This document shows positions 1 through 9,228 of a DNA stretch of 64,000 nucleotides, in pieces. Every line of letters starts with the position of its first letter. Position 1 is the first letter of the stretch. The position numbers and the translations under genes are program-made. Under the pieces are notes generated by a model. It was given only the letters and a program-made list of their open reading frames with translations, searched no databases and was not told the origin of the DNA. Source of the DNA: Piezodorus guildinii (Eukaryota > Arthropoda > Insecta > Hemiptera > Pentatomidae); assembly GCA_023052935.1 (NCBI GenBank), contig CM041298.1, forward strand, positions 112,335,977 through 112,399,976, given 5' to 3'.

Positions 1-2
1 AT

Positions 3-761
3 TGGTACACAAAATCCACCTATTCCGGTAGACTCCTCAATTTCTTCTCCCAGCACCCATACCATCAAAAAATTAATGTTGCCCAAAATCTCGTCCACCG
101 TTGCCTCTCCTTGTCTGATCCACAGTACCATCCTACCAATATCCAGCGCATTAAAAAGATCCTTACCCTAAACAGCTTCCCACTTAATATCATTAAAAAA
201 CTCATAAACTCATACAACGTAAAAACGACCATTACTCCCCCTACAATACAAGACCAAAATTCACCCACAATATTTCAATATAGATCCCTACCGTATATTC
301 CACACCTGTCTGAAAATATTAAAAAATCCTTTAAATCTTCCTTACCCTCCCTAAAGCTAGGATTAAAGACCCAGAACAAACTTTCCCACCTCTTCACTAA
401 TACTAAAGACCCGATAAATCCTCTCTACCGCTCAAATATTGTGTATAAAATACCTTGTTTAGATTGCGACGTGTCCTATGTGGGTGAAACAAAAAACTAC
501 TTAAAAACCCGCATATCTCAACATAAATCCTCCATATCCTCTCGAAACCTTCTAGCCTCAAAACTCTCCGAACACTCCATAACTTTTAATCATTCATTTA
601 ACTTTCAAGATTGTTCCATTTTAGATTCTGTTCCCAACCATAAAAAAAGGCTCATCGCTGAATCCGTCCACATCCATCTCCAATCTAATCCTGTCAATCA
701 TAAAACTGATAAACAGTGCATCTCCTCCACCTACAGCCATATATTAAACTCTCTTAAGTAA
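3..761 (+). CDS. PLE polyprotein C-terminus (partial, end of RT plus GIY-YIG endonuclease)
   Basis: This is the open C-terminal part of the reverse transcriptase/endonuclease protein and is identical to the end of the full copy at 1778-4705. It includes the GIY-YIG-type segment with CDVSYVGET followed by TRISQHK. The start lies outside the window. It ends at a TAA at 759-761. Without the RT core present here it cannot be judged as a functional gene. Confidence 0.85.
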   Translation, partial: WYTKSTYSGRLLNFFSQHPYHQKINVAQNLVHRCLSLSDPQYHPTNIQRIKKILTLNSFPLNIIKKLINSYNVKTTITPPTIQDQNSPTIFQYRSLPYIPHLSENIKKSFKSSLPSLKLGLKTQNKLSHLFTNTKDPINPLYRSNIVYKIPCLDCDVSYVGETKNYLKTRISQHKSSISSRNLLASKLSEHSITFNHSFNFQDCSILDSVPNHKKRLIAESVHIHLQSNPVNHKTDKQCISSTYSHILNSLK

Positions 762-1637
762 TACAGCTTCCCATGTCCATCCCACTGTATACCTTTTGTT
801 TATTTATTGGTTTATTTTTTACTTATTTATGTATACATTTATTTTATATATGTATCTATTTCATTTGTTTCTGCACTTAATAAATTCTTAATGGTTTTAC
901 AATTCAATTTATTCCTATTTGTAATTATTTTACTATTTTGTATCAACTATATGATCTGTCAATGATTGTTACTTATTATTATTTTTTGTCATAATATTTT
1001 CATTTGGTTAATTGTAATGTCTTAATATATGTACAATAATTATTAAAACGTTGGTTGGGAGGTAGTCAGTTTTACTATATATAGTTTATACATTATTATT
1101 CTTACTATTGTATTATATTGTTTTTACTTCAACAATCTTGTTAAAACATCTTCTAATACCGTTATGATATTATTAATATTGTAGGTTTAATCTGAACACT
1201 TCCTTTTATGTTAATATTACAATTTTACTCATTGTTGTCAGATCCCGTCTAGAAATATGGTACGTATTTTCCATTTTACCCAACCTTTTGTACGTACTTT
1301 CCTATCTACCTGCCTACATTCCTTATGACCAAATTGAACCTAGTTTCCACTCACCTACCAGACGGTACGTATCTCCACTGTACTCCATTTTGTTAATGGT
1401 TTTTATTTCATGTAATTTTTTCTTATATATTTGTACATTATCTTTAGTCATTATCTGGTCTGTTTAGCTCTCATTAGTATACCTTTATCATTGTAATTTA
1501 ATTAATTGATTTCTTTACACATCTATTTTCTTTTATGTTATAATATTGACATTCTCTAGTGAAATTGTTAATTTTTTTTTTTTTTTTAAATAGTATTTGT
1601 AATCTTATTTTAAATGTATCCTTTTTGTATCTTTTTA

Positions 1638-1676
1638 GCCCTGATGATGACCCACAATGGGGGTCGAAACGTTGGC
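1638..1676 (+). ncRNA. Hammerhead-ribozyme-like motif of upstream PLE copy
   Basis: The core CTGATGA is at 1641-1647. A 5-bp stem follows (GACCC at 1649-1653 with GGGTC at 1661-1665), then GAAAC at 1666-1670 and GTT. GCC (1638-1640) and GGC (1674-1676) can close stem I. The segment ACGT inside GAAACGTT is self-complementary, so stem III could form between two molecules. PLEs are known to carry minimal hammerheads. Cleavage here is inferred, not shown. Confidence 0.65.
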
Positions 1677-1777
1677 AAACAATAAAATAGTTGAAACTAT
1701 TCAGTTGTTTCATTTAATGACCGCCACCCGGACTAATTCCTTCAGTAATTCTCAACGGTCAACTAATTATATCCACA

Positions 1778-4705
1778 ATGATGAAAAGAACACGGGAACA
1801 ACAACAAAAAGATACATCCACCTCAACTCTCCGCCGCAGTGCCAGAATACAAAATCGCAGACAGGACATACAATCTACAACTCAACAACAGCAGGCATTC
1901 TCATCTCAACAAGCCATCTCTTCTACACCTCCAGGTGACTCAAGTTTTTCTCATCACCACATTTCCAGCTCAAAAAAGGTAACAACTCCACGATCACCAC
2001 CACAACGACTAAACCCTCAATCAACCTCTCTTTTGGATTCTTCTCGACCATCACACCGCTATAACACTAGATTAAATAGTAATAGATCTTTGACTCACCT
2101 CCCAACTCAACATTATACTAAAACTCCCCATACGCCTTCTTCCCAAGTTACTTCTCTTTTTTCAATTACTTCTCTGGATACATCTTTCTCCCAAACTCAA
2201 AATATATCCTCTTCCCACCTTTCTTCAGGAAATCCTAATAATGACCAACATCATATTTTCTCTTCACTAAAATCGCGATTCCCCCAAAACAGACAAACTT
2301 TTAACAATCTCTGCAACCTTCACAAACGACTGGCCAAAAAAACTGAACAAAGAATTTTTTTATTAAAATGTCGAACCCATTCTGTTTTTCCAAAATTTAT
2401 TGAGAACTGCATTAGTCAAGTCCCTTTGTCAAACTCCCTTACTTCCAAATTGACTCACTCATTGGAGAAATACAAGAGAACGTTACTTAACTTAAAAATT
2501 AGGGAAACCATACAACAAATAGACCTCATCAACGACAATATCCGCTCCTTAAATTCCTCTTTACATCCTATTATAGGCGACCACAACATGGACAAACTGA
2601 CTACAAGTATTCAAACAATTTTTGCATTCACTAAAAAACAGACAAAATTTTCCCTCGTTAAAAAATTTAAAACTATTTATGAAAAGAGCATCAATAAAAA
2701 ACCGTATCCCAAAGGCTCGGATGATTGGATCAAAAATATTTCCTCTACCTCCGTTCCCACTAATGTTAATAATATTTTAAGCTTAGGTCCCAATTTTTCT
2801 ACCCCTTCTTCTAACCCTTCTAAAATGATTCCCCATCTTATAACAGATCTAGAATATATTTATAAAGACGACATTTTCAAAATAACTGACGAAGACAAAG
2901 AAATTTCCCGGTTGCGGATTAGCAACATGATTTCCAACCACCTCCAACACCCCAAACCTCTTTCGTCACTTTCCCCTCTCTTCTTCAAAGATCTTTCCTT
3001 AACCCGCTCATTCCTCAAATCAAACGACCAAATTATAGTAACCAAAGCCGACAAAGGTAACGTAACAGTTATTATGGACAGAACTGAGTACGATGACAAA
3101 ATAAATTCACTTCTATCAGACCTATCAACATATACACCCTCTACCCGTGACCCAACCCGTCCTCTCATGATAAAATTTAACCAACATATCAAAAATCTCT
3201 TCGATAATAAATTCATTAATCTATCTACATACAGAAACCTAATCTCTTATAATTCCTTACCCCCACGTCTGTATGGCCTTCCGAAAATTCACAAACCAGG
3301 TAATCCACTCCGTCCCATTATTTCAAACATCAATGCACCTTCCTCCAAACTCAGTAAATTTCTTCTACCGTCACTAAAAATACTCAGCCGTACAAACTCC
3401 TACGACATTACAAACTCCCTTTACCTCCGACAACAATTATTATCACTTCAAATCCCCCCTAACTACATTTTAACATCTTTTGACGCCGAAAGCTTATTCA
3501 CTAATATTCCCATTGACAAAGTTCTCCATTTAGTTAAAAAACACTGGACCATTATCGAACCTCACACCACGCTAAATCTTTCTACTTACTTACAATCACT
3601 GGAACTTTGCTGCAAAACAGGATACCTCACTTTTAAGGGAAAATTTTACAATCAGGTCTCTGGACTAGCAATGGGAAACTGCCTAGCTCCGGATCTCTCT
3701 AATATTGTTCTCAATGACCTCCTGGATTTCATAACCAAAATTTATAAAAACGATATCTTTTTCATTAAGAAATATGTTGACGACCTCCTCCTAATAATAA
3801 ACCCTGAAAAAATCCCAGATATCCTTAAATCCTTTAATTCCTACGATCCACGCCTCCGTTTTACAGTAGAAAAAGAAAACAACTCAACAATTCCCTTTCT
3901 AGACTTACTGATAATAAGAAATACGGACGGTTCTATTTCCACTGATTGGTACACAAAATCCACCTATTCCGGTAGACTCCTCAATTTCTTCTCCCAGCAC
4001 CCATACCATCAAAAAATTAATGTTGCCCAAAATCTCGTCCACCGTTGCCTCTCCTTGTCTGATCCACAGTACCATCCTACCAATATCCAGCGCATTAAAA
4101 AGATCCTTACCCTAAACAGCTTCCCACTTAATATCATTAAAAAACTCATAAACTCATACAACGTAAAAACGACCATTACTCCCCCTACAATACAAGACCA
4201 AAATTCACCCACAATATTTCAATATAGATCCCTACCGTATATTCCACACCTGTCTGAAAATATTAAAAAATCCTTTAAATCTTCCTTACCCTCCCTAAAG
4301 CTAGGATTAAAGACCCAGAACAAACTTTCCCACCTCTTCACTAATACTAAAGACCCGATAAATCCTCTCTACCGCTCAAATATTGTGTATAAAATACCTT
4401 GTTTAGATTGCGACGTGTCCTATGTGGGTGAAACAAAAAACTACTTAAAAACCCGCATATCTCAACATAAATCCTCCATATCCTCTCGAAACCTTCTAGC
4501 CTCAAAACTCTCCGAACACTCCATAACTTTTAATCATTCATTTAACTTTCAAGATTGTTCCATTTTAGATTCTGTTCCCAACCATAAAAAAAGGCTCATC
4601 GCTGAATCCGTCCACATCCATCTCCAATCTAATCCTGTCAATCATAAAACTGATAAACAGTGCATCTCCTCCACCTACAGCCATATATTAAACTCTCTTA
4701 AGTAA
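1778..4705 (+). CDS. Penelope-like reverse transcriptase with GIY-YIG endonuclease
   Basis: This intact 975-residue protein primes reverse transcription of element RNA at chromosomal nicks. The N-terminal 150 residues are Ser/Thr/Gln-rich and low complexity. The RT domain covers about residues 430-790: a PPRLYGLPKIHKPGNPLRPI block is near residue 495, the second-strand block ends GLAMGN, and the catalytic box is KYVDDLLL near 666. A GIY-YIG-type nuclease sits at about 865-960 (CDVSYVGET, then TRISQHK, then a conserved Glu in the LIAES region). The ATG at 1778 is two bases past the copy junction, with a second ATG directly after it. No internal stop or frameshift is seen, so it could be active or recently active. 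Confidence 0.93.
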   Translation: MMKRTREQQQKDTSTSTLRRSARIQNRRQDIQSTTQQQQAFSSQQAISSTPPGDSSFSHHHISSSKKVTTPRSPPQRLNPQSTSLLDSSRPSHRYNTRLNSNRSLTHLPTQHYTKTPHTPSSQVTSLFSITSLDTSFSQTQNISSSHLSSGNPNNDQHHIFSSLKSRFPQNRQTFNNLCNLHKRLAKKTEQRIFLLKCRTHSVFPKFIENCISQVPLSNSLTSKLTHSLEKYKRTLLNLKIRETIQQIDLINDNIRSLNSSLHPIIGDHNMDKLTTSIQTIFAFTKKQTKFSLVKKFKTIYEKSINKKPYPKGSDDWIKNISSTSVPTNVNNILSLGPNFSTPSSNPSKMIPHLITDLEYIYKDDIFKITDEDKEISRLRISNMISNHLQHPKPLSSLSPLFFKDLSLTRSFLKSNDQIIVTKADKGNVTVIMDRTEYDDKINSLLSDLSTYTPSTRDPTRPLMIKFNQHIKNLFDNKFINLSTYRNLISYNSLPPRLYGLPKIHKPGNPLRPIISNINAPSSKLSKFLLPSLKILSRTNSYDITNSLYLRQQLLSLQIPPNYILTSFDAESLFTNIPIDKVLHLVKKHWTIIEPHTTLNLSTYLQSLELCCKTGYLTFKGKFYNQVSGLAMGNCLAPDLSNIVLNDLLDFITKIYKNDIFFIKKYVDDLLLIINPEKIPDILKSFNSYDPRLRFTVEKENNSTIPFLDLLIIRNTDGSISTDWYTKSTYSGRLLNFFSQHPYHQKINVAQNLVHRCLSLSDPQYHPTNIQRIKKILTLNSFPLNIIKKLINSYNVKTTITPPTIQDQNSPTIFQYRSLPYIPHLSENIKKSFKSSLPSLKLGLKTQNKLSHLFTNTKDPINPLYRSNIVYKIPCLDCDVSYVGETKNYLKTRISQHKSSISSRNLLASKLSEHSITFNHSFNFQDCSILDSVPNHKKRLIAESVHIHLQSNPVNHKTDKQCISSTYSHILNSLK

Positions 4706-5578
4706 TACAGCTTCCCATGTCCATCCCACTGTATACCTTTTGTTTATTTATTGGTTTATTTTTTACTTATTTATGTATACATTTATTTTATATATGTATC
4801 TATTTCATTTGTTTCTGCACTTAATAAATTCTTAATGGTTTTACAATTCAATTTATTCCTATTTGTAATTATTTTACTATTTTGTATCAACTATATGATC
4901 TGTCAATGATTGTTACTTATTATTATTTTTTGTCATAATATTTTCATTTGGTTAATTGTAATGTCTTAATATATGTACAATAATTATTAAAACGTTGGTT
5001 GGGAGGTAGTCAGTTTTACTATATATAGTTTATACATTATTATTCTTACTATTGTATTATATTGTTTTTACTTCAACAATCTTGTTAAAACATCTTCTAA
5101 TACCGTTATGATATTATTAATATTGTAGGTTTAATCTGAACACTTCCTTTTATGTTAATATTACAATTTTACTCATTGTTGTCAGATCCCGTCTAGAAAT
5201 ATGGTACGTATTTTCCATTTTACCCAACCTTTTGTACGTACTTTCCTATCTACCTGCCTACATTCCTTATGACCAAATTGAACCTAGTTTCCACTCACCT
5301 ACCAGACGGTACGTATCTCCACTGTACTCCATTTTGTTAATGGTTTTTATTTCATGTAATTTTTTCTTATATATTTGTACATTATCTTTAGTCATTATCT
5401 GGTCTGTTTAGCTCTCATTAGTATACCTTTATCATTGTAATTTAATTAATTGATTTCTTTACACATCTATTTTCTTTTATGTTATAATATTGACATTCTC
5501 TAGTGAAATTGTTAATTTTTTTTTTTTTAAATAGTATTTGTAATCTTATTTTAAATGTATCCTTTTTGTATCTTTTTA

Positions 5579-5617
5579 GCCCTGATGATGACCCACAATG
5601 GGGGTCGAAACGTTGGC
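5579..5617 (+). ncRNA. Hammerhead-ribozyme-like motif of full PLE copy
   Basis: Same sequence as at 1638-1676: CTGATGA, stem II GACCC/GGGTC, GAAAC, GTT, with GCC/GGC as stem I. The two motifs sit 3,941 bases apart, exactly one element unit, so cleavage of a read-through transcript would release a monomer. Confidence 0.65.
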
Positions 5618-5807
5618 AAACAATAAAATAGTTGAAACTATTCAGTTGTTTCATTTAATGACCGCCACCCGGACTAATTCCTTCAGTAATTCTCAACGGT
5701 CAACTAATTATATCCACTATTATAATAATTGTTAATTATTAGAACTACTGTTCTATATTGTTTATAATTATCAGTATAATTTATATTATACTACGTATAT
5801 AATACCT

Positions 5808-5935
5808 AAATTTTGCCTATCCAGGTTTAATTAGGAAATGGATCTTTAATGAGCACCCGACATCGCACAAGCCATTTTACTTCTCATCCGAAGAACAAGG
5901 ATTTTATTCTCTCTTTAAGAATTAGTGAAGTTACT
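5808..5935 (-). repeat. Degenerate tRNA-SINE fragment
   Basis: The segment resembles the body of the SINE at 50399-50680 in reverse complement, including the block reading GCCTATCCAGGTTTAATTAG on the plus strand and the later GACATCGCACA block. It lacks a recognisable tRNA head. It lies just right of the PLE. Confidence 0.55.
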
Positions 5936-6317
5936 AAAATGGTATAATACTATATGATAATACCAAAAACAAAGACATTGTTTATCTTATTAGTTCAAGA
6001 TGAAATGACATTTTGTAAAATGTTAACTGTTACTTCATCGGCAGAAAAGAAACAGTTTTTGGAATCATATTCATTCCATCATCTTTATCTAATGTTAAGG
6101 ATTGATAAATATACTCTGTAATATGCAATCCAATTTGAGCAACAATGTTGCTATACAGCACTTCTCTCGATATATATTCAATTAGCTGACAAACTACTAT
6201 CTTAAATAGCTAACATGATAGCTAAATTTATTTATCTGATTATACAGATAACTTGAAAATGAACAATATTATTGTGAGAGCCAAAGTATTTTAATAATTA
6301 ATATTTGCTTGTTTGTT

Positions 6318-6600
6318 CATTCATTTACAATATATCCCTTTATGCTATTGAGGTTAATTGGACAATGGTACAGAGGGAGTCCTGAATTTCATCTATCCAG
6401 TATCCACGTTTAATTAGGATAGAGATCTTTAACAAGTACTTGACATCGCACAAGGCCAGGACTACCATTTTACGTCTCTTCTGAAGAACTTGGGTATAAC
6501 CAAGGATATTTTCCTAGCCTTTGAAAACATTTTAGAGCCATCTGCAGAGTGTCAAACCATTATCTTCGCCATGGAAGGTGTAATGCCACCACACCACAGG
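6318..6600 (-). repeat. Degenerate tRNA-SINE copy
   Basis: This is an older copy of the same SINE family as 50399-50680, reverse orientation, with the shared blocks CCCTTTATGCTATTG, TTTAATTAGGATAGAGATC and GACATCGCACAAGGC. The head is too diverged to identify A and B boxes. Confidence 0.55.
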
Positions 6601-6930
6601 AGACCCCCAGTGTGTTTTTTTTTTTTCTCACTTTTATACAATTGAAATGTATTTTTACAAGAAATCTCCTTTAAAATATAATTAGTAATTATTCTTATTG
6701 TACAATGTACATACCACATGTATCAGAGGTAGGCTATGAAATAAGAACAATCTAATAATTATGCTAGCCACAGTATTAAAAAATGCTGTTTTACTGCATT
6801 TTTTTAAAATCATTTAAAGACAATTGTATAGTTTTAATGTACACTTGATCACCGGGGAACCCATCATTAAAGAGAAAGAGTCCGACACGACAGGCTACCA
6901 TGGTTAAAGGATTAAAGTTAAGTAAATTTT

Positions 6931-6934
<4 letters not shown>

Positions 6935-6990
<56 letters not shown>
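6935..6990. repeat. (TA)n microsatellite
   Basis: About 28 TA units run directly into the left end of the fold-back 218-bp unit array. Confidence 0.95.
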
Positions 6991-6993
<3 letters not shown>

Positions 6994-6995
6994 AT

Positions 6996-7032
6996 GCGAC
7001 GTTTCGAGAATTTATTGTTCTCATAATCATGC
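6996..7032 (-). ncRNA. Hammerhead-like motif, variant core (copy A)
   Basis: Read on the minus strand: GC, then ATGATTAT, stem GAGAA, loop CAATAAA, stem TTCTC, then GAAACGTC and GC. The layout matches the PLE hammerheads. However, two positions of the CTGATGA core differ (first C to A, last G to T), so activity is doubtful. Confidence 0.4.
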
Positions 7033-7213
7033 CTGGGTACCATGTGTTGATCTAATTTCTTTATAAAATCCCATTTTTTTCCCCTTTTTCCCCGGTTGAT
7101 TTTTCTTCTAATAACCTTTTGATAATAATATTGTTTGATCAGTTCTCGACTGTTGATAATTTAAGTTTGTGTTGTTCTTAGGTTTCAGTCAATGAATAAA
7201 AAATTTTATCTAT

Positions 7214-7250
7214 GCGACGTTTCGAGAATTTATTGTTCTCATAATCATGC
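7214..7250 (-). ncRNA. Hammerhead-like motif, variant core (copy B)
   Basis: Identical to copy A, 218 bases further right. Confidence 0.4.
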
Positions 7251-7416
7251 CTGGGTACCATGTGTTGATCTAATTTCAACAAACTTAAATTATCAACAGT
7301 CGAGAACTGATCAAACAATATTATTATCAAAAGGTTATTAGAAGAAAAATCAACCGGGGAAAAAGGGGAAAAAAATGGGATTTTATGAAGAAATTAGATC
7401 AACACATGGTACCCAG

Positions 7417-7453
7417 GCATGATTATGAGAACAATAAATTCTCGAAATATCGC
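7417..7453 (+). ncRNA. Hammerhead-like motif, variant core (inverted copy)
   Basis: Same motif on the plus strand, but GAAACGTCGC reads GAAATATCGC. The conserved C after GAAA is lost, so this copy should be inactive. Confidence 0.35.
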
Positions 7454-7541
7454 ATAGATAAAATTGTTTATTCATTGACTGAAACCTAAGAACAACACAA
7501 ACTTAAATTATCAACAGTCGAGAACTGATAAAAATTATTTT

Positions 7542-7576
<35 letters not shown>

Positions 7577-7579
7577 ACA

Positions 7580-9060
7580 CTTTCGAGATACTTGTATATT
7601 TAAAATAAATCGTAAAGAATTTTACAAAAAAGTCAACAAACTATATATGTACCTTATATTTGTTACAATTTATTTTATCTTGATAGTCATGACAAAATTA
7701 TTTCAAATAATTTTTGAAGTAATTATAGTTCGAACAATATAATTAAATAGTATCTAAGTTTCATGAATGCTAAAATAATTTTCATCTATTTCTTATCAAT
7801 AATTGTAGACGAGAAGAGTGAATGGCAATCTGCTAAAGTATCAATAATGTTATCTTTACTATTATCTATAGGCGTATGCTGACAATGCATTCAGAAACAA
7901 CATTAACTGAAACAGCAAAATTTCAGATAAACTAAAAATGGCATTTTATGTAATTTCAAAAATTAATTTAAATGGTTATGAACCATTTTTTTTTTTAATT
8001 AAAAATTAAATGATTTATTTTCTGCAATAGGTAGCCTATACTATATTTTAAGTAATGTTTAACACGCTAACCTCTAACCTTAAACCTCTTTGTTATAGAT
8101 AAAGATGGCACTTGAATGCTGAATAAAATACATGAAAGCTACTATGAGTTTTTATTAAAGATGGGATAGAAACTGACTATCTCAGTGTGTTATGACCTAA
8201 TGAAAATGATTTATTTTCTTTGAAGTATTTTTATTTTCGTACATAATTTATGTACACTGGAGAAGTCCTTTACAAAGAGTCAAATCACTAAAAACACTTT
8301 TACGGTTTATTTAATTAACAAAAAAATCCTTTTGATCTTTCTTTATCTCTGAAGAGAGAGGCATTTTTAATTATTAGATGCTTTTATCTTTTTAAAACTT
8401 AAAATTGATCAGATTTTTTTGTAATTATTAGACATATTTTCCCTGAATTGTTTCGTGATCCTTAAACACGATTTTGGAGTTTCCCAAAATATTATAATAA
8501 TAATAGATTATTTATTTTTTTCTGGGACATGTCCCTTTAGAATAATATTTCAAAATTTATAAAAAGAATTTTACTGTCAGAATAAAAAAAACAAAAAATA
8601 ATAGAAATAAAAAGCAAAAATGAATAATAGTAATAAATTAAAAGATTTCTTCTAATAATTAATAACACAACTAGACAAAAAAAGAAAAATATATGTATAT
8701 ATACAAATGTTAACAAAAAGAGCTGTACAATATTGGTGTTATTTTGATAAAATAATATAACTATATGTGCAAATACAACAAAAATAAAATATTTAAATTA
8801 TTGTTTATCTGTTGTTTTTTTTCTAATTTTATATAAATTTTCAAATCTATTAAGAATTCTTGGGATTTGAAGGTCGGAAAGTATAATATATATATAATAT
8901 ATAAGATACTAGCAGTCCTGCGGTTGTTATCTTAATTTTGTTAAAATAGCCCAGTTCCTCAGGAATTTTTATTTTTTAGTGTATTAAATTATTTAATAAA
9001 TTTTAATTAAAGTATTTCTATAAATGTTATCATATTATATGTAACATATTAAAAGGAAAA
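7580..9060. other. AT-rich stretch left of the MTTP exons
   Basis: This follows a poly-T run at about 7541-7575. It is probably MTTP intron DNA, since the gene continues leftward. I saw no exon. A short LINE-like 3' tail in minus orientation lies near 8510-8560 (TTCTGGGACATGTCCCTTTA, similar to the tail at 62960-62990). Confidence 0.5.
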
Positions 9061-9067
9061 TTCTTAC

Positions 9068-9228
9068 CTAATTTTTTTGTTACTTTTTGATTTCAAGGTT
9101 TTGTAAATATCATCATAAGAAGCTTCTTTTGCTGCAGACAAAACATTCAAAGCTGCTATTGCTGATGTTTTGGTTCCATATTCTTTTTCATTCAGGCCTT
9201 TAATATTATCTTTCACCACAGCCGAAAA
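9068..9228 (-). CDS. Mttp: MTTP exon 6
   Basis: It begins FSAVVKDNIKGLNEKEYG and continues as a helical stretch (SAIAALNVLSAAKEASYDD). The acceptor is TTTTTAG and the donor G|GTAAGAA. It exits in phase 2, so another exon must follow outside the recognisable region. Confidence 0.7.

Larger units (their letters stand above)
1..1776 (+). mobile_element. Penelope-like element, 5'-truncated upstream copy
   Basis: This is the 3' part of a Penelope-like retroelement, cut by the window edge. It is essentially identical to 3945-5717 apart from the length of a T-run near 1570-1588, which is three bases longer here. It joins head-to-tail to the next copy at 1776/1777, so its 3' region acts as the 5' leader of the full copy. 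Tandem partial-plus-full copies are characteristic of this class. The near-identity implies a recent insertion. Confidence 0.9.
1777..5717 (+). mobile_element. Penelope-like element, full-length copy
   Basis: This is a 3,941-bp unit running from the junction with the upstream copy to the end of the shared repeat. It encodes one intact 975-codon protein and has a non-coding 3' region of about 1 kb with a hammerhead-like motif at its end. The same 3' region occurs upstream at 762-1776, so the whole resembles a PLE pseudo-LTR arrangement. I did not resolve a target-site duplication on the right. Confidence 0.9.
6991..7530. mobile_element. Fold-back array of a 218-bp unit carrying a hammerhead-like motif
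   Basis: The block starting TCTATGCGACGTTTCGAG recurs at 6991 and 7209 (218-bp spacing, minus sense). After 7278 the same unit runs in the opposite orientation, where AAACTTAAAT recurs at 7281 and 7499 (again 218 bp). The structure is therefore about 1.3 copies inverted against about 1.1 copies. There is no coding capacity. Each copy has the hammerhead-like segment. It resembles small non-autonomous PLE derivatives or metazoan retrozymes, which are tandem 170-400-bp units with hammerheads. Confidence 0.6.

Noticed and set aside
1657..1938. A 93-codon frame spanning the PLE copy junction
   Set aside because: It overlaps the hammerhead end and the start of the real PLE frame in a different phase and has no domain.
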